Position numbers and translations under genes: made by a program | Origin: JAQVEM01 sp964610315 | Lineage (GTDB): Bacteria > Actinomycetota > Humimicrobiia > Humimicrobiales > Humimicrobiaceae | Length of the DNA: 64,000 nucleotides | Direction: 5' to 3' | NCBI GenBank assembly: GCA_964610315.1 | Contig: CAZSVM010000007.1 | Coordinates: 30,425-94,424, forward strand | The notes under the pieces: generated by a model | What the model was told of the DNA's origin: nothing | The model's input: only the letters and a program-made list of their open reading frames with translations | The model's database searches: none | Part shown: positions 1 through 8,699 of the stretch, piece by piece | Layout: each line of letters opens with the position of its first letter | Position numbering within the stretch: the first letter of the stretch is position 1

Positions 1-1152
1 ATCGATAATCTCACTGTCGAAAAGAGCTCTCTTAAGAGCTACTGTTTTATCTCTTATAATTTCAGCCAGTTCCTCCGCTTCCTTGCGGTTGATTTTGACA
101 CCCAGGGTGTTTAATTTATAAATAATGGTATTTATCCCCGAATATTTACCCAGTATTACTTTACGCTCCAGGCCTACATCTTTCTCATTAAATAATTCAT
201 AGGTTTTAGGATCGATAAGTACTCCCGAAGCTTTGCTTTCCGCTTCGTAAACAAATAAATTTCCTCCTACAATTGGCTTCCAGGTGGGAAGAATTCTATT
301 GGAGGCCCTGGCTACATATTCGGATAGCGCCCTAAAAAGGGTGGTGTTGTATCCCATATCCACTCCTTCTATATACTTTAAAGCCATAACCAGCTCTTCA
401 AAAGCTGCATTTCCTGCCCTTTCACCCAACCCGTTTACAGTGGTGTTGACATAAGTTGCTCCCGCTTTAATACCGGCTATGGCATTGGCTATGGCCATTC
501 CAAAATCGTTATGGGTATGCATCTCTATATCTATCCCAATTATATCGATTATATTTTTTACCCTTATAAAGGTTTCAAAAGGATCCAGAATACCCAGGGT
601 ATCACAATATCTTAATCTATCTGCCCCCGCATCTCTTGCTGTCCTGGCAAATGATAAAAGAAATTCCATATCTGAGCGAGAGGCGTCTTCCGCATTTACG
701 GAAACATAAAGATTAAACCCCTTGGCATAATCAACACAGGTTTTAACACTTTCCAGTACCCATTCTCTGCTTTTTCTAAGTTTATGCTCGATATGGATAT
801 CGGAAGAAGATATGGAAACCGCAACGGCATCGACCCCGCACTCAACCGAAGCATCAATATCCGACTTGACCGCCCGGTTCCATCCCATTACGCTGCAGTT
901 AAGGCCCAGTAAAGCAATCTTTTTAATTGCCTCTTTTTCATCTCCCCCCATAGTGGGTATCCCTGCTTCTATTTGATGAACCCCTATTTTATCCAGCATT
1001 TTGGCTATATGCACTTTTTCTTCATTGGCAAATACAACTCCGGCAGTCTGCTCCCCATCTCTTAAAGTAGTATCATCTATTTTTATATCCTTTGGATCAA
1101 TTTCGGTTCCTGCTTTTTGCGAAAACTCGGTAAACAAATCTATCTCTCTCAT
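1..1152 (-). CDS. nifV: NifV-type homocitrate synthase, 3' end cut by window edge
   Basis: Member of the alpha-isopropylmalate/homocitrate synthase family (DRE-TIM metallolyase), which condenses acetyl-CoA with a 2-oxoacid. The reading frame is open for 384 codons from the ATG at 1152 to base 1, so only the extreme C-terminus can be missing. The DTTLRDGEQTAGV motif at residues 27-39 is the NifV form of the family signature. A metal-binding HTHND motif lies near residue 210, followed by an NTTVNGLGERAGNA stretch. The ATG is preceded by a good ribosome site (GAGGAG). No nitrogenase gene is visible, so the product could serve FeMo-cofactor synthesis encoded elsewhere or another homocitrate/2-oxoacid pathway. 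The family is clear; the exact substrate is inferred from the signature. Confidence 0.75.
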   Translation of the reverse strand, partial: MREIDLFTEFSQKAGTEIDPKDIKIDDTTLRDGEQTAGVVFANEEKVHIAKMLDKIGVHQIEAGIPTMGGDEKEAIKKIALLGLNCSVMGWNRAVKSDIDASVECGVDAVAVSISSSDIHIEHKLRKSREWVLESVKTCVDYAKGFNLYVSVNAEDASRSDMEFLLSFARTARDAGADRLRYCDTLGILDPFETFIRVKNIIDIIGIDIEMHTHNDFGMAIANAIAGIKAGATYVNTTVNGLGERAGNAAFEELVMALKYIEGVDMGYNTTLFRALSEYVARASNRILPTWKPIVGGNLFVYEAESKASGVLIDPKTYELFNEKDVGLERKVILGKYSGINTIIYKLNTLGVKINRKEAEELAEIIRDKTVALKRALFDSEIID

Positions 1153-1442
1153 AAATAACTCCTCTTATACTCTTCATAAATATTTAAAAAAATGTAAAAA
1201 AAATAAAAAAATCATAAATTTTTAAAATTTTAACTGTAATTATATCATTTTTACTAAAATTGTTATATTTATTATGAAAAATTTTAATATTTTATAAAAA
1301 TAACTTTAATTTTTAATAATTTATTATTTTTTTCAATAAATTAGAACGATTACTTTTAATTTGTCTAGTTCCAGGAAAAGAAATATAATAATATCTACGG
1401 TCACAGTTAATAAAAGAAATATAAAATCTAAAAAACATATTT

Positions 1443-1832
1443 ATGAACGGTACTCCTAAAACAAACAAACGTGTAGCTATAAGCATACACTGGATCGCCC
1501 GTATCTTAGGTATAATTGTGGGTTCTTTTTGGGTTATGAGCCTGGTTTCCAGTACCATAATGGAATGGGGTACACCTATATCCATGGAAGGATTCATCCT
1601 TGCCGGCCTGATCGCAGCCAATGCAGCCGGAGTAATTACTGCCTGGTGGAAAGAAAAAATCGGAGGAATAATAGTAATAATCGTCGCCGTATCCCTGTGT
1701 ATCTTTGCTTATATCGACGCCGGCCATCATAAAATAATAGCGGTGTTATCCTCTGGTTTTCCTTTCTTAATATCAGGTATTCTATTCATTATAAGCTGGT
1801 GGTTACTTAAAAAAGTCCCCGCCCCTAAATAA
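1443..1832 (+). CDS. small four-helix membrane protein (DUF7670-like)
   Basis: 129-residue protein with four predicted membrane helices (about residues 16-36, 50-68, 73-92 and 100-122) and a lysine-rich end. The layout of a short basic N-terminus, a WWKEK loop and an EKIGGIIVI helix resembles the DUF7670 family of small membrane proteins of unknown function. It stands 41 bases upstream of a transporter gene on the same strand, so the two may be co-transcribed. No clear ribosome site precedes the ATG. Function unknown. Confidence 0.6.
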   Translation: MNGTPKTNKRVAISIHWIARILGIIVGSFWVMSLVSSTIMEWGTPISMEGFILAGLIAANAAGVITAWWKEKIGGIIVIIVAVSLCIFAYIDAGHHKIIAVLSSGFPFLISGILFIISWWLLKKVPAPK

Positions 1833-1872
1833 TAGAATACTTTATGATATTACCATGGTAAATTAGAACGGT

Positions 1873-2802
1873 ATGTTTATAGTAAGAATTCTAAAAAACA
1901 GAAACTTCATCTTTATTTTAGCCTTTACTCTGGGATTATCCCTGGGAAATATAGGAAACTGGATAAAGCACCTTACGCTCCCTGCTCTGGCTGTAGTTAT
2001 GATAGTATCCATGACCCAGATTTCCCTAAAATCATTTCTCCCCCTTAAAGACCTTATAAAACCGATACTTCTTTCCGTACTGTTAAATTATTTTATTTTT
2101 GCCCTGGTGATGCTTGGCATTGCCCGATTTCTTATTCCCCAGAGAGAACTCTGGATTGGATTTGTGATTATAGCTTTTGCTCCGCCGGGCGTGGCTATAC
2201 CTCCATTTGTTCATATTATGGGCGGAGATGTAAAATTCTCCCTTATTGGAGTAATAGGATCATACATAGCGGCGTTAATTATAATACCGCTGGCCGGTTT
2301 GATTTTAGTGGGGCAGAGCTTCATCCAGCCTGTAAGGCTGGTTATCGTTTTTGCGGAATTAATAATAGTCCCCCTGATTTTGTCCCAGATATTCATAAAA
2401 ACCAAAATCGACCGCTATATATTAAAATTCAGGGGATCCATCGTAAACTGGGGTCTGTTCGTGGTTATTTTTACGGTGATAGCTCTTAACCGCAGTGTTT
2501 TTTTTAATGAGCCAAAGACACTGGGTAAAATTTCGCTAATCTGTTTTATTACCGTAATAGGATTGGGTATATTATACCAATTTATAACCAGAAAACTGAA
2601 AATTAACCACAGCCTATCCAGTTGCATCGTTCTTCTGGGAACCACTAAAAATGCCGGTTTTGCCGCTGCCACTGCTCTGGCTCTATTTGGTGACAAAGCG
2701 TCGATTCCCAGTGCTATAACCAGTGTATTTATAATACTTTTTTTACTCTACCTCAGTTTTAGCGCCAAAAGGAAATCCTATAAAAAACCTCATAATCAGT
2801 AA
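1873..2802 (+). CDS. BASS-type (bile acid:sodium symporter family) transporter
   Basis: 309 residues, almost entirely hydrophobic, with about nine to ten membrane helices. The internal motifs, a pro-gly rich break (FAPPGVAIPPF, about residues 103-113) and a second GTTKNAGFAAATALALF segment near residue 260, match the crossed-helix pattern of the BASS/AEC transporter superfamily. The substrate cannot be read from the sequence; relatives carry organic acids, and the family also includes Acr3. It faces the arsenic operon tail to tail, about 100 bases away, but is not part of it. The C-terminus is lysine-rich and probably cytoplasmic. Confidence 0.65.
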   Translation: MFIVRILKNRNFIFILAFTLGLSLGNIGNWIKHLTLPALAVVMIVSMTQISLKSFLPLKDLIKPILLSVLLNYFIFALVMLGIARFLIPQRELWIGFVIIAFAPPGVAIPPFVHIMGGDVKFSLIGVIGSYIAALIIIPLAGLILVGQSFIQPVRLVIVFAELIIVPLILSQIFIKTKIDRYILKFRGSIVNWGLFVVIFTVIALNRSVFFNEPKTLGKISLICFITVIGLGILYQFITRKLKINHSLSSCIVLLGTTKNAGFAAATALALFGDKASIPSAITSVFIILFLLYLSFSAKRKSYKKPHNQ

Positions 2803-2905
2803 TCTCCGTTTATATTTTATTTCTATAACGGTTAACCATTCTTTTTTAGCTGCTAGCTATGGTTTATTAAAATATATAATTCATCAACAATATCACTCGA
2901 TTGAA

Positions 2906-3985
2906 TTATTTTATAAACCAGTGTTTGGTACTGTTGGCTATTTTTACCAGAACCAGCATTACCGGTACCTCTACCAGTACGCCCACTACCGTAACCAGAG
3001 TAGCACCAGAACGCAGGCCAAATAGAGATATAGCTACTGCCACCGCCAGCTCAAAGAAATTGCTGGCACCTATCATTGCTGCCGGAGCAGCTATGCAATA
3101 AGAAAGTTTCCATGCCCTTGCCCATCCGTAAGCAATTATAAATATCAGGAAAGTCTGTATAACCAGAGGTATGGTTATAAGTACTATATGAACCGGGCTG
3201 GCCAGTATGATATTACCCTGAAAGGAAAATATTATTACCAGAGTCAGCAGGAGCCCGGTAATGGTTATTTTGTTAAATTTCTTAAGGAATACATCCTCGA
3301 AATATTTTATACCTTTATTTTTAATTATAAGCACCCTGGATATATAACCGCCCGCAAAAGGAATAACCACAAATAAAACTACCGATAAAAACAATGTGCT
3401 ATAAGGAACAATGACCCTACTTATCCCCAAAAGAAGAGCCACAATGGGGGTAAAGGCAAAAAGGATTATCAAATCATTTACAGCCACCTGTACCAGGGTA
3501 TAAGCGGCATTGCCCTGGCATAGATAACTCCACACAAAGACCATTGCGGTACAGGGTGCGGCACCCAAAAGGACGGCGCCTGCCAGATACTCGGTGGAAA
3601 GAGTCTCCGGTATTAATTTTGCAAATACAATTTTAAAGAAAAAGAAGGCAATAGCATACATGGTAAAAGGCTTTATCAGCCAGTTAGTAACTGTGGTTAC
3701 GGTGAGTCCTTTAGGCTTTTTTGTGGCATTTACAATACTAGCAAAATCAATCTTTAGCATCATGGGATAAATCATCAGCCAGATTAGGATCGCTACCGGT
3801 ATAGATACATGGGCATATTCAAACCTGCTTAAGAAAGCCGGAAATGCAGGGAGAAATTTTCCTATCGCCACTCCGGTTATAATGCATAAAATTACCCATA
3901 CCGATAAGAACCTATCAAAGAAACTTAATCCTTTTGATTCTGTCGATTCTTTATTTTTTATTAATTTTTTATCAGTTCCTGCCAT
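2906..3985 (-). CDS. acr3: Acr3-family arsenite efflux transporter
   Basis: 359-residue permease with about ten membrane helices that exports arsenite, As(III), using the proton gradient. The family signature GAAPCTAMVFVWS is present with its essential cysteine at residue 145, and a second conserved FELAVAVAISLFG segment lies in the C-terminal third. It is the last gene of a minus-strand arsenic operon arsR-arsC-permease-thioredoxin-acr3, 25 bases after the thioredoxin gene. The operon order supports arsenite rather than another substrate: ArsC makes As(III) and this protein pumps it out. Some genomes call this gene arsB, but the protein is of the Acr3 type, not the 12-helix ArsB type. Confidence 0.92.
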   Translation of the reverse strand: MAGTDKKLIKNKESTESKGLSFFDRFLSVWVILCIITGVAIGKFLPAFPAFLSRFEYAHVSIPVAILIWLMIYPMMLKIDFASIVNATKKPKGLTVTTVTNWLIKPFTMYAIAFFFFKIVFAKLIPETLSTEYLAGAVLLGAAPCTAMVFVWSYLCQGNAAYTLVQVAVNDLIILFAFTPIVALLLGISRVIVPYSTLFLSVVLFVVIPFAGGYISRVLIIKNKGIKYFEDVFLKKFNKITITGLLLTLVIIFSFQGNIILASPVHIVLITIPLVIQTFLIFIIAYGWARAWKLSYCIAAPAAMIGASNFFELAVAVAISLFGLRSGATLVTVVGVLVEVPVMLVLVKIANSTKHWFIK

Positions 3986-4010
3986 AAAAATCTCTTATCC
4001 TAAAAACCTT

Positions 4011-4241
4011 TTATTTTAATACGTTTTCTATTTCTTCTACCGATGGTATCTTGCCTGAAAATTTGACCACTCCATCCACAACCAGCGTAGGAGTAACAGT
4101 TACCCCAAAATCGATTATTTGATTTATGTCCGTAATTTTTTCGATAACTGCATCAATTACTAAATTTTTAACTGCTTCTCTGGCATTAGCCTCAGTTTGT
4201 CTGCATTTGGGGCAACCTGAGCCTAGAATTTGAATCTTCAT
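4011..4241 (-). CDS. small thioredoxin-fold protein (redox-active disulfide protein family)
   Basis: 76-residue single-domain thioredoxin-like protein. The active-site CPKC is at residues 10-13 and a cis-proline loop (VTPTLVVDG) lies near residue 49, as in the small 'redox-active disulfide protein 2' family. Its place between the permease and acr3 in the arsenic operon suggests it supplies reducing power to ArsC or to the permease's cysteines. That role is inferred from position. A ribosome site (GGAAAGGAG) lies just upstream of the ATG. Confidence 0.8.
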   Translation of the reverse strand: MKIQILGSGCPKCRQTEANAREAVKNLVIDAVIEKITDINQIIDFGVTVTPTLVVDGVVKFSGKIPSVEEIENVLK

Positions 4242-4297
4242 AAAACTTACTCCTTTCCTTTAAATTTTTTTAAAAAATTAAAATCAACATAAGATAT

Positions 4298-5344
4298 TTA
4301 AACAAAAAAATATCCGAAAGCCATTCCGGTAAAGGTAGCCATTATGACTACCAATGATACATAGACAAAAGTCTTTTTAGCTCCCATTACTCTCCCGATC
4401 ACAATCATGTTAGGCAGAGACAGTGCAGGACCAGCCAGCAGCAGAGTAAGTGCCGGGCCTTTTCCCATACCTAGTTCCATTAGAGCCTTGATTATAGGTA
4501 CCTCAGTCAAAGTGGAAAAATACATCAGAGCGCCGAAAACAGAGGCTGTCAGGTTTGATCTTATACTGTTTCCCCCCACCCAGGCCTCCACTATACTCTG
4601 TGGAAGGAAATATTTTATAACCCCTGCTATAAACACACCGGCAAGAAGAATAGGAAATATCTGCCAGGCAAGTCTGCCAGTCTCTTTCATCCAATCTTTA
4701 AGTTCGGCCCTCCTATAGCCAACTATTATAATTACTATAAGAACGGCAAGGGAAACTCCGGCATATATCCACATTTTTGCCGCACCAAATATCAGTATGG
4801 CAAGAAGGGATAGGAAAAATATTATACTTATATACCTGGGTTTTTGATAACTGCTCTGCTCATATGCTTTAAATAAATTCTGATTATCCTCCAGTTTTTT
4901 TCTTTCCTCTTTAATCCAGATAAGAGACATTATAAGACCTATAACAATTGAAAAAATGATGGCACCAATAGCCCTGGCTATACCAAGGTCATATCCAAGG
5001 AGTCTTGCTGTATATACTATGGCCAAAATATTTATAGCCGGACCGGAATATAGAAAGGCTATGGCCGGGCCCAACCCGGCGCCCCGTTTTCTTATCCCGG
5101 CAAACAGAGGGAGAATGGTGCAGGAACACACTGCCAGTATGGCGCCGGACACAGAAGCAACACTATATGACAGCCATTTTTTTGCTTTTGAGCCAAAGTA
5201 CTTTAGAATTGCTCCTTTGGAAATAAAAACCGCTATGGCACCGGCAATAAAAAATGCAGGAACAAGACAGGTAAGTACATGTGCCGAAAGATATTCTAGA
5301 AGTGCATACCATCCGCTTTTAACTGATTCTATAAATATTTCCAT
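4298..5344 (-). CDS. DUF318-type permease in arsenic operon
   Basis: 348-residue integral membrane protein of the predicted permease family PF03773 (DUF318/YraQ), with about eight to ten helices and a basic cytoplasmic loop in the middle (about residues 145-170). The CSCTILPLF motif, with cysteines at 73 and 75, and the later LTEVPIIKAL and LAGPALSLP segments are typical. Members include ArsP, an exporter of trivalent organoarsenicals, and other metal(loid) permeases. The ATG follows directly on the arsC stop codon with no gap, so the two are probably translationally coupled. Arsenic or organoarsenic export is likely from context, but the substrate is unproven. Confidence 0.82.
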   Translation of the reverse strand: MEIFIESVKSGWYALLEYLSAHVLTCLVPAFFIAGAIAVFISKGAILKYFGSKAKKWLSYSVASVSGAILAVCSCTILPLFAGIRKRGAGLGPAIAFLYSGPAINILAIVYTARLLGYDLGIARAIGAIIFSIVIGLIMSLIWIKEERKKLEDNQNLFKAYEQSSYQKPRYISIIFFLSLLAILIFGAAKMWIYAGVSLAVLIVIIIVGYRRAELKDWMKETGRLAWQIFPILLAGVFIAGVIKYFLPQSIVEAWVGGNSIRSNLTASVFGALMYFSTLTEVPIIKALMELGMGKGPALTLLLAGPALSLPNMIVIGRVMGAKKTFVYVSLVVIMATFTGMAFGYFFV

Positions 5345-5779
5345 TTAATCTTTCAACCCCTCAAGAAAATCTAATATATGGCCTTCGATGTCATCTCTCA
5401 CTTTTCTGAATTCCTTCAACCTATCCTCCGCTTTCCCTTCCACCAGAGCAGGATCATCGATATTCCAGTGAATATTTTTTACCCGGCCTGGAAATAATGG
5501 GCAGGATTCTCTGGCATTATCACAAACAGTTATAATGTAATCAAAATTTTGACTTAAGAATTTTTCCACACTCTTTGATTTCTGGCTGGATATATCAATT
5601 CCCTTTTCTGCCATAACCTTAACCGCCATCGGATTTAATCCTGCCAGATTAATCCCGGCACTTTTTACCAACCAATTCTTTTTATATTTTTTAAAGAAAC
5701 CTTCCGCCATCTGACTCCTGCAGGAATTTTCGGTACACAAAATTAATATTCTCTTTTTCTTTTTTGAATTCATCTTCAT
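5345..5779 (-). CDS. arsC: arsenate reductase, low-molecular-weight phosphatase type
   Basis: 144-residue arsenate reductase of the thioredoxin-coupled type (Staphylococcus pI258/Bacillus ArsC). It reduces As(V) to As(III) with a cysteine relay. The P-loop CX5R is at residues 15-21 (CTENSCR), and the two relay cysteines are at 86 and 93 in the segment TVCDNARESCP. All three catalytic cysteines are therefore present with normal spacing. It is the second gene of the ars operon, after arsR. The thioredoxin-fold protein two genes downstream is a plausible reductant. ATG codons at 5779 and 5773 are both possible starts. Confidence 0.94.
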   Translation of the reverse strand: MKMNSKKKKRILILCTENSCRSQMAEGFFKKYKKNWLVKSAGINLAGLNPMAVKVMAEKGIDISSQKSKSVEKFLSQNFDYIITVCDNARESCPLFPGRVKNIHWNIDDPALVEGKAEDRLKEFRKVRDDIEGHILDFLEGLKD

Positions 5780-5828
5780 ATATCAATCAAACTCTTTGAG
5801 CCTACAATTTTTTAATTATTAAAATGCA

Positions 5829-6182
5829 TCAGACTCCGCATAATTTTCTACGGTTGACCTTATGAACTCTATCCCGGTCTTTTTTTACTTCATCATCTGT
5901 TTTTAGAAATAGTAAAATGCTACTTATTATCTGCTTTATCCTTACATCAAGATAAGAATTTATACTGTAATTCACCCATTTCCCCTCTTTATCAAAGGAA
6001 ATTAACTCATTATTTTCCAAAATTTTTAAATGGCTGGATATGGTAGGCTGGGAAAGTCCTATAATCTCTCTGATTTCGCAAACACATAAATTTTCTTTTT
6101 CCTTCAATAGGCAGAGAATTCTTACTCTGTTTTCGTCAGCCAGTGCCTTTAAAACTCTGGTTATTTTTTTTAAATTACCCAT
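5829..6182 (-). CDS. arsR: ArsR/SmtB-family arsenic-responsive repressor
   Basis: 117-residue winged-helix repressor, first gene of the arsenic operon. The N-terminal LKALADENRVRILCLL helix and the recognition segment (GLSQPTISSHLKIL, about residues 42-55) are characteristic. A CVC pair at residues 33 and 35 matches the As(III)-binding ELCVC motif of ArsR, so the inducer is probably arsenite or antimonite. A perfect 16-bp palindrome lies 34-49 bases upstream of the start and is the likely operator, giving autoregulation of the whole operon. The C-terminus is lysine/arginine-rich with one further cysteine. Confidence 0.93.
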   Translation of the reverse strand: MGNLKKITRVLKALADENRVRILCLLKEKENLCVCEIREIIGLSQPTISSHLKILENNELISFDKEGKWVNYSINSYLDVRIKQIISSILLFLKTDDEVKKDRDRVHKVNRRKLCGV

Positions 6183-6215
6183 TTTAACCTCCCTGAATCA
6201 AAATAAATTATAATT

Positions 6216-6231
6216 ACATATTTAAATATGT
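6216..6231. promoter_or_regulatory. candidate ArsR operator (16-bp perfect palindrome)
   Basis: ACATATTTAAATATGT reads identically on both strands and lies just upstream of arsR, where the promoter should be. ArsR-family repressors bind AT-rich dyads in this position. The assignment rests on symmetry and location only. Confidence 0.6.
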
Positions 6232-6332
6232 CAATATATAATTTAATAAAAGCCCTGCCGCCTGCTTTTATTACTTTAAAATCATTTTTTATTTTTTTAA
6301 AAAAGGATGATTTTAATTCAAATTCCGCTTTT

Positions 6333-7625
6333 TTATGAAATCGAATTTATCTGCTTTTTCTTTCCGAATCTTAAAAATAACAGCATAACAGATGCAGCAA
6401 CAGAGATTAGCGCCCCGGTTATAAAAGCAGCTTTATAGCTGTATATTTTCCAGATAAAACCGAATATTATGGAGGCAGGAAGAGCAGCAATACCCAGTGA
6501 TAGGTTGTAAAATCCATAAGCCGTACCCGACAGATTTCTTCGGGGGACAATATCGGCAATAAGAGCCCTTTCCGCTCCTTCGGTCAGTCCGAAATAAAGC
6601 CCGTAAACTATAAATAAAACATATACAAGATAATATTTATTAAAATAGGCAAAGCCCATATAAGTAAGAAAATAAACAAACCAGCCTGATATTATCATTG
6701 CCTTTCTTCCCATTTTATCGGACAGGTGTCCCCCCAGAATACAAAAAAGAGCTTTGGATACATGTAAAACCGCCCATAAAAGGGGAATTACCGTAATCTG
6801 TATGCCCAGTTCCGCTGCTCTTAGCAGTAAAAATGCATCAGTCGAATTACCCAGGGTAAAAATTATAAGGATTATAAGATACAGAGTAAATCTTCTGCCT
6901 AATTTTTTAAAATCAGAAAACCTTATTTTTTCCCTTTGACTGTCTTTTCTTTTTTTCGCAGCAGGGTACTTATTCCCAACCTCCCGGTTATTTCTCTGTA
7001 TATTATCCTTATTATAAATATATGTACTTTTCACCCCAAATATCATAATTAGAACCGCCACTGTACCCGGTATTAAGGATAGTAAAAAAATAGTGCCGAG
7101 TTCAGCAGTAAGAAAAAATAAGAGAAGACTGGCGGTAATGGAACCAAGTACCGCTCCGGTATGATCCATGCTGCGCTGGAATCCAAAGGCAAATCCCCTT
7201 CTTTCAGCCGGAGAGAAATCGGCTATCATCGCATCCCTGGGGGATGTTCTTATACCTTTTCCCACTCTATCGGAAAACCTCAAAAAAAGTAATACTCCCC
7301 ATGATCTGGTAAGGCCAATTAAAGGTCTTAATAAATTCGATAGGGCGTAACCGGTAACTGCGAAAGGTTTCCTTTTCTTTATTTTATCGGAGAAGTAACC
7401 GGTAATAAGTTTTAGGATACTGTTGGTACTTTCAGCAATACCCTCCAGTATGCCCAAAAATGCCGAACCTAATCCTAAAACAGACTTTATAAAAGAGGGT
7501 ATCAGGGGATATATCATTTCTGAAGAGAAATCATTGAACAGACTGACCGCTCCCAGGACATAAATATTTTTAAATTTATTATTTTTCAGAGTATTGTCTC
7601 TTCTAAAATTGAATAATTTAAACAC
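6333..7625 (-). CDS. MFS-family efflux transporter
   Basis: 430-residue major facilitator with about twelve helices in two halves joined by a long basic cytoplasmic loop (about residues 203-245). The N-terminal SLFNDFSSEMIYPLIPSF and the loop 2-3 motif GYFSDKIKKRKP are characteristic of a widespread bacterial MFS subgroup often annotated as drug or metabolite exporters; substrates are not established. The gene follows a 76-codon membrane-protein gene by 8 bases and probably shares its transcript. It lies upstream of the ars operon on the same strand but is separated by 150 bases and the arsR operator, so it is likely a separate unit. Confidence 0.8.
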   Translation of the reverse strand: MFKLFNFRRDNTLKNNKFKNIYVLGAVSLFNDFSSEMIYPLIPSFIKSVLGLGSAFLGILEGIAESTNSILKLITGYFSDKIKKRKPFAVTGYALSNLLRPLIGLTRSWGVLLFLRFSDRVGKGIRTSPRDAMIADFSPAERRGFAFGFQRSMDHTGAVLGSITASLLLFFLTAELGTIFLLSLIPGTVAVLIMIFGVKSTYIYNKDNIQRNNREVGNKYPAAKKRKDSQREKIRFSDFKKLGRRFTLYLIILIIFTLGNSTDAFLLLRAAELGIQITVIPLLWAVLHVSKALFCILGGHLSDKMGRKAMIISGWFVYFLTYMGFAYFNKYYLVYVLFIVYGLYFGLTEGAERALIADIVPRRNLSGTAYGFYNLSLGIAALPASIIFGFIWKIYSYKAAFITGALISVAASVMLLFLRFGKKKQINSIS

Positions 7626-7633
7626 TTTTTAAT

Positions 7634-7864
7634 TTAACCGCTTTTTCGAAATTCGTAAACCAGGAGGACTATACAGGCCGTAAAAACCGCCAGCAGTATC
7701 CCTCCCAGAAGATATATATTCAGATTGGCTACCAGAGTTATGACTTTACTGGATATACTGGCCCACTCAAAAAAGTTCATAAATTTATTCACCACCACCG
7801 TAATTAAAAACAATATTATTTTGAATAATACTATAATAACTATTACCCGATTAAATTTGTTCAC
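7634..7864 (-). CDS. small two-helix membrane protein
   Basis: 76-residue protein with two membrane helices (about residues 7-28 and 47-70) and a short charged C-terminus. It starts with GTG behind a very strong ribosome site (AGGAGGTGA, ending 4 bases before the start), which makes it a real gene despite its size. It lies 8 bases upstream of the MFS transporter gene and is likely co-translated with it. No family recognised; an accessory subunit of the transporter is only a guess. Confidence 0.6.
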   Translation of the reverse strand: MNKFNRVIVIIVLFKIILFLITVVVNKFMNFFEWASISSKVITLVANLNIYLLGGILLAVFTACIVLLVYEFRKSG

Positions 7865-8176
7865 TGTTCACCTCCTTTTCAGTTATCTTAGAATAGCCAT
7901 TAAAATCACCCCGGGTGTTTTATAAATTATAATGGTTACCGGTTAATTGACTATAAATATATACTATTACATTCCAAATTTAAACAAGTTTTATTCACAC
8001 GGCAATCTAATTTATCACTATTTTCGTATGGCTTTTTGCAACAGAAAATATATAATTATTATATAAATATTCATATAGTAATATGATTAAACACTACTTA
8101 CTAACCCTATAACTGCAGAAACCGGAATGAATTGGAATCTGGTAATTCCAATCAGTAAAAATTAAAAGTAAAAAAG
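7865..8176. other. 312-base divergent intergenic region
   Basis: AT-rich spacer between the leftward small membrane protein gene and the rightward bactofilin gene. It must hold both promoters. I see no RNA gene, no strong dyad and no convincing -35/-10 pair. Confidence 0.5.
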
Positions 8177-8611
8177 ATGTTTTTTATAAAAACCGGTAAA
8201 GATATAAAAAGTAACGGCTATAATGTCATTTCTTCGGAAACCAATATAGAGGGTAAAATCTATTCCCCGCGGCCTATTCAAATAGAAGGTACGGTATGTG
8301 GGGAGATTATATCCAAAAAAGAAGTGGTAATCGGAAAAGAAGGTAAGGTAAGAGCAAACATCAAGGCCAGGAATATAATAATAGAAGGCAATTTCAGGGG
8401 AAATATTATTTTATCCGGAGAAGCAAAGGTTACTTCTACCGGAAAACTGCTTGGAAATGTAATTCAAAAAGAAACTCTTCTTACCATAGATCATGGAGGC
8501 CTGTTTATAGGCAAGAATATTATCACAGATAACAAAAAAATATTTAAAATAAATGGTAACGAAGTACTTTCCAGTATAAAAATAAAACCTAAAAAAATTC
8601 TGGAATACTGA
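8177..8611 (+). CDS. bactofilin (polymer-forming cytoskeletal protein)
   Basis: 144 residues. The central part (about 20-115) is a run of short hydrophobic/glycine repeats (IEGKIYSPRPIQIEGTVCGEI, then VVIGKEGKV, NIIIEGNFRGNI) that form the right-handed beta-helix of bactofilins. These proteins polymerise without nucleotides and scaffold envelope enzymes. Flanking tails are short and lack a membrane helix. A second bactofilin gene faces it tail to tail 88 bases away. No clear ribosome site precedes the ATG. Confidence 0.85.
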   Translation: MFFIKTGKDIKSNGYNVISSETNIEGKIYSPRPIQIEGTVCGEIISKKEVVIGKEGKVRANIKARNIIIEGNFRGNIILSGEAKVTSTGKLLGNVIQKETLLTIDHGGLFIGKNIITDNKKIFKINGNEVLSSIKIKPKKILEY

Positions 8612-8699
8612 AAATTCCAATTTAATCAAAGCTCAAAATATAACAATGGCAGCGGTACGCAATTAATTTTTAAAATATAAATTCACTGATTAAAACCTA

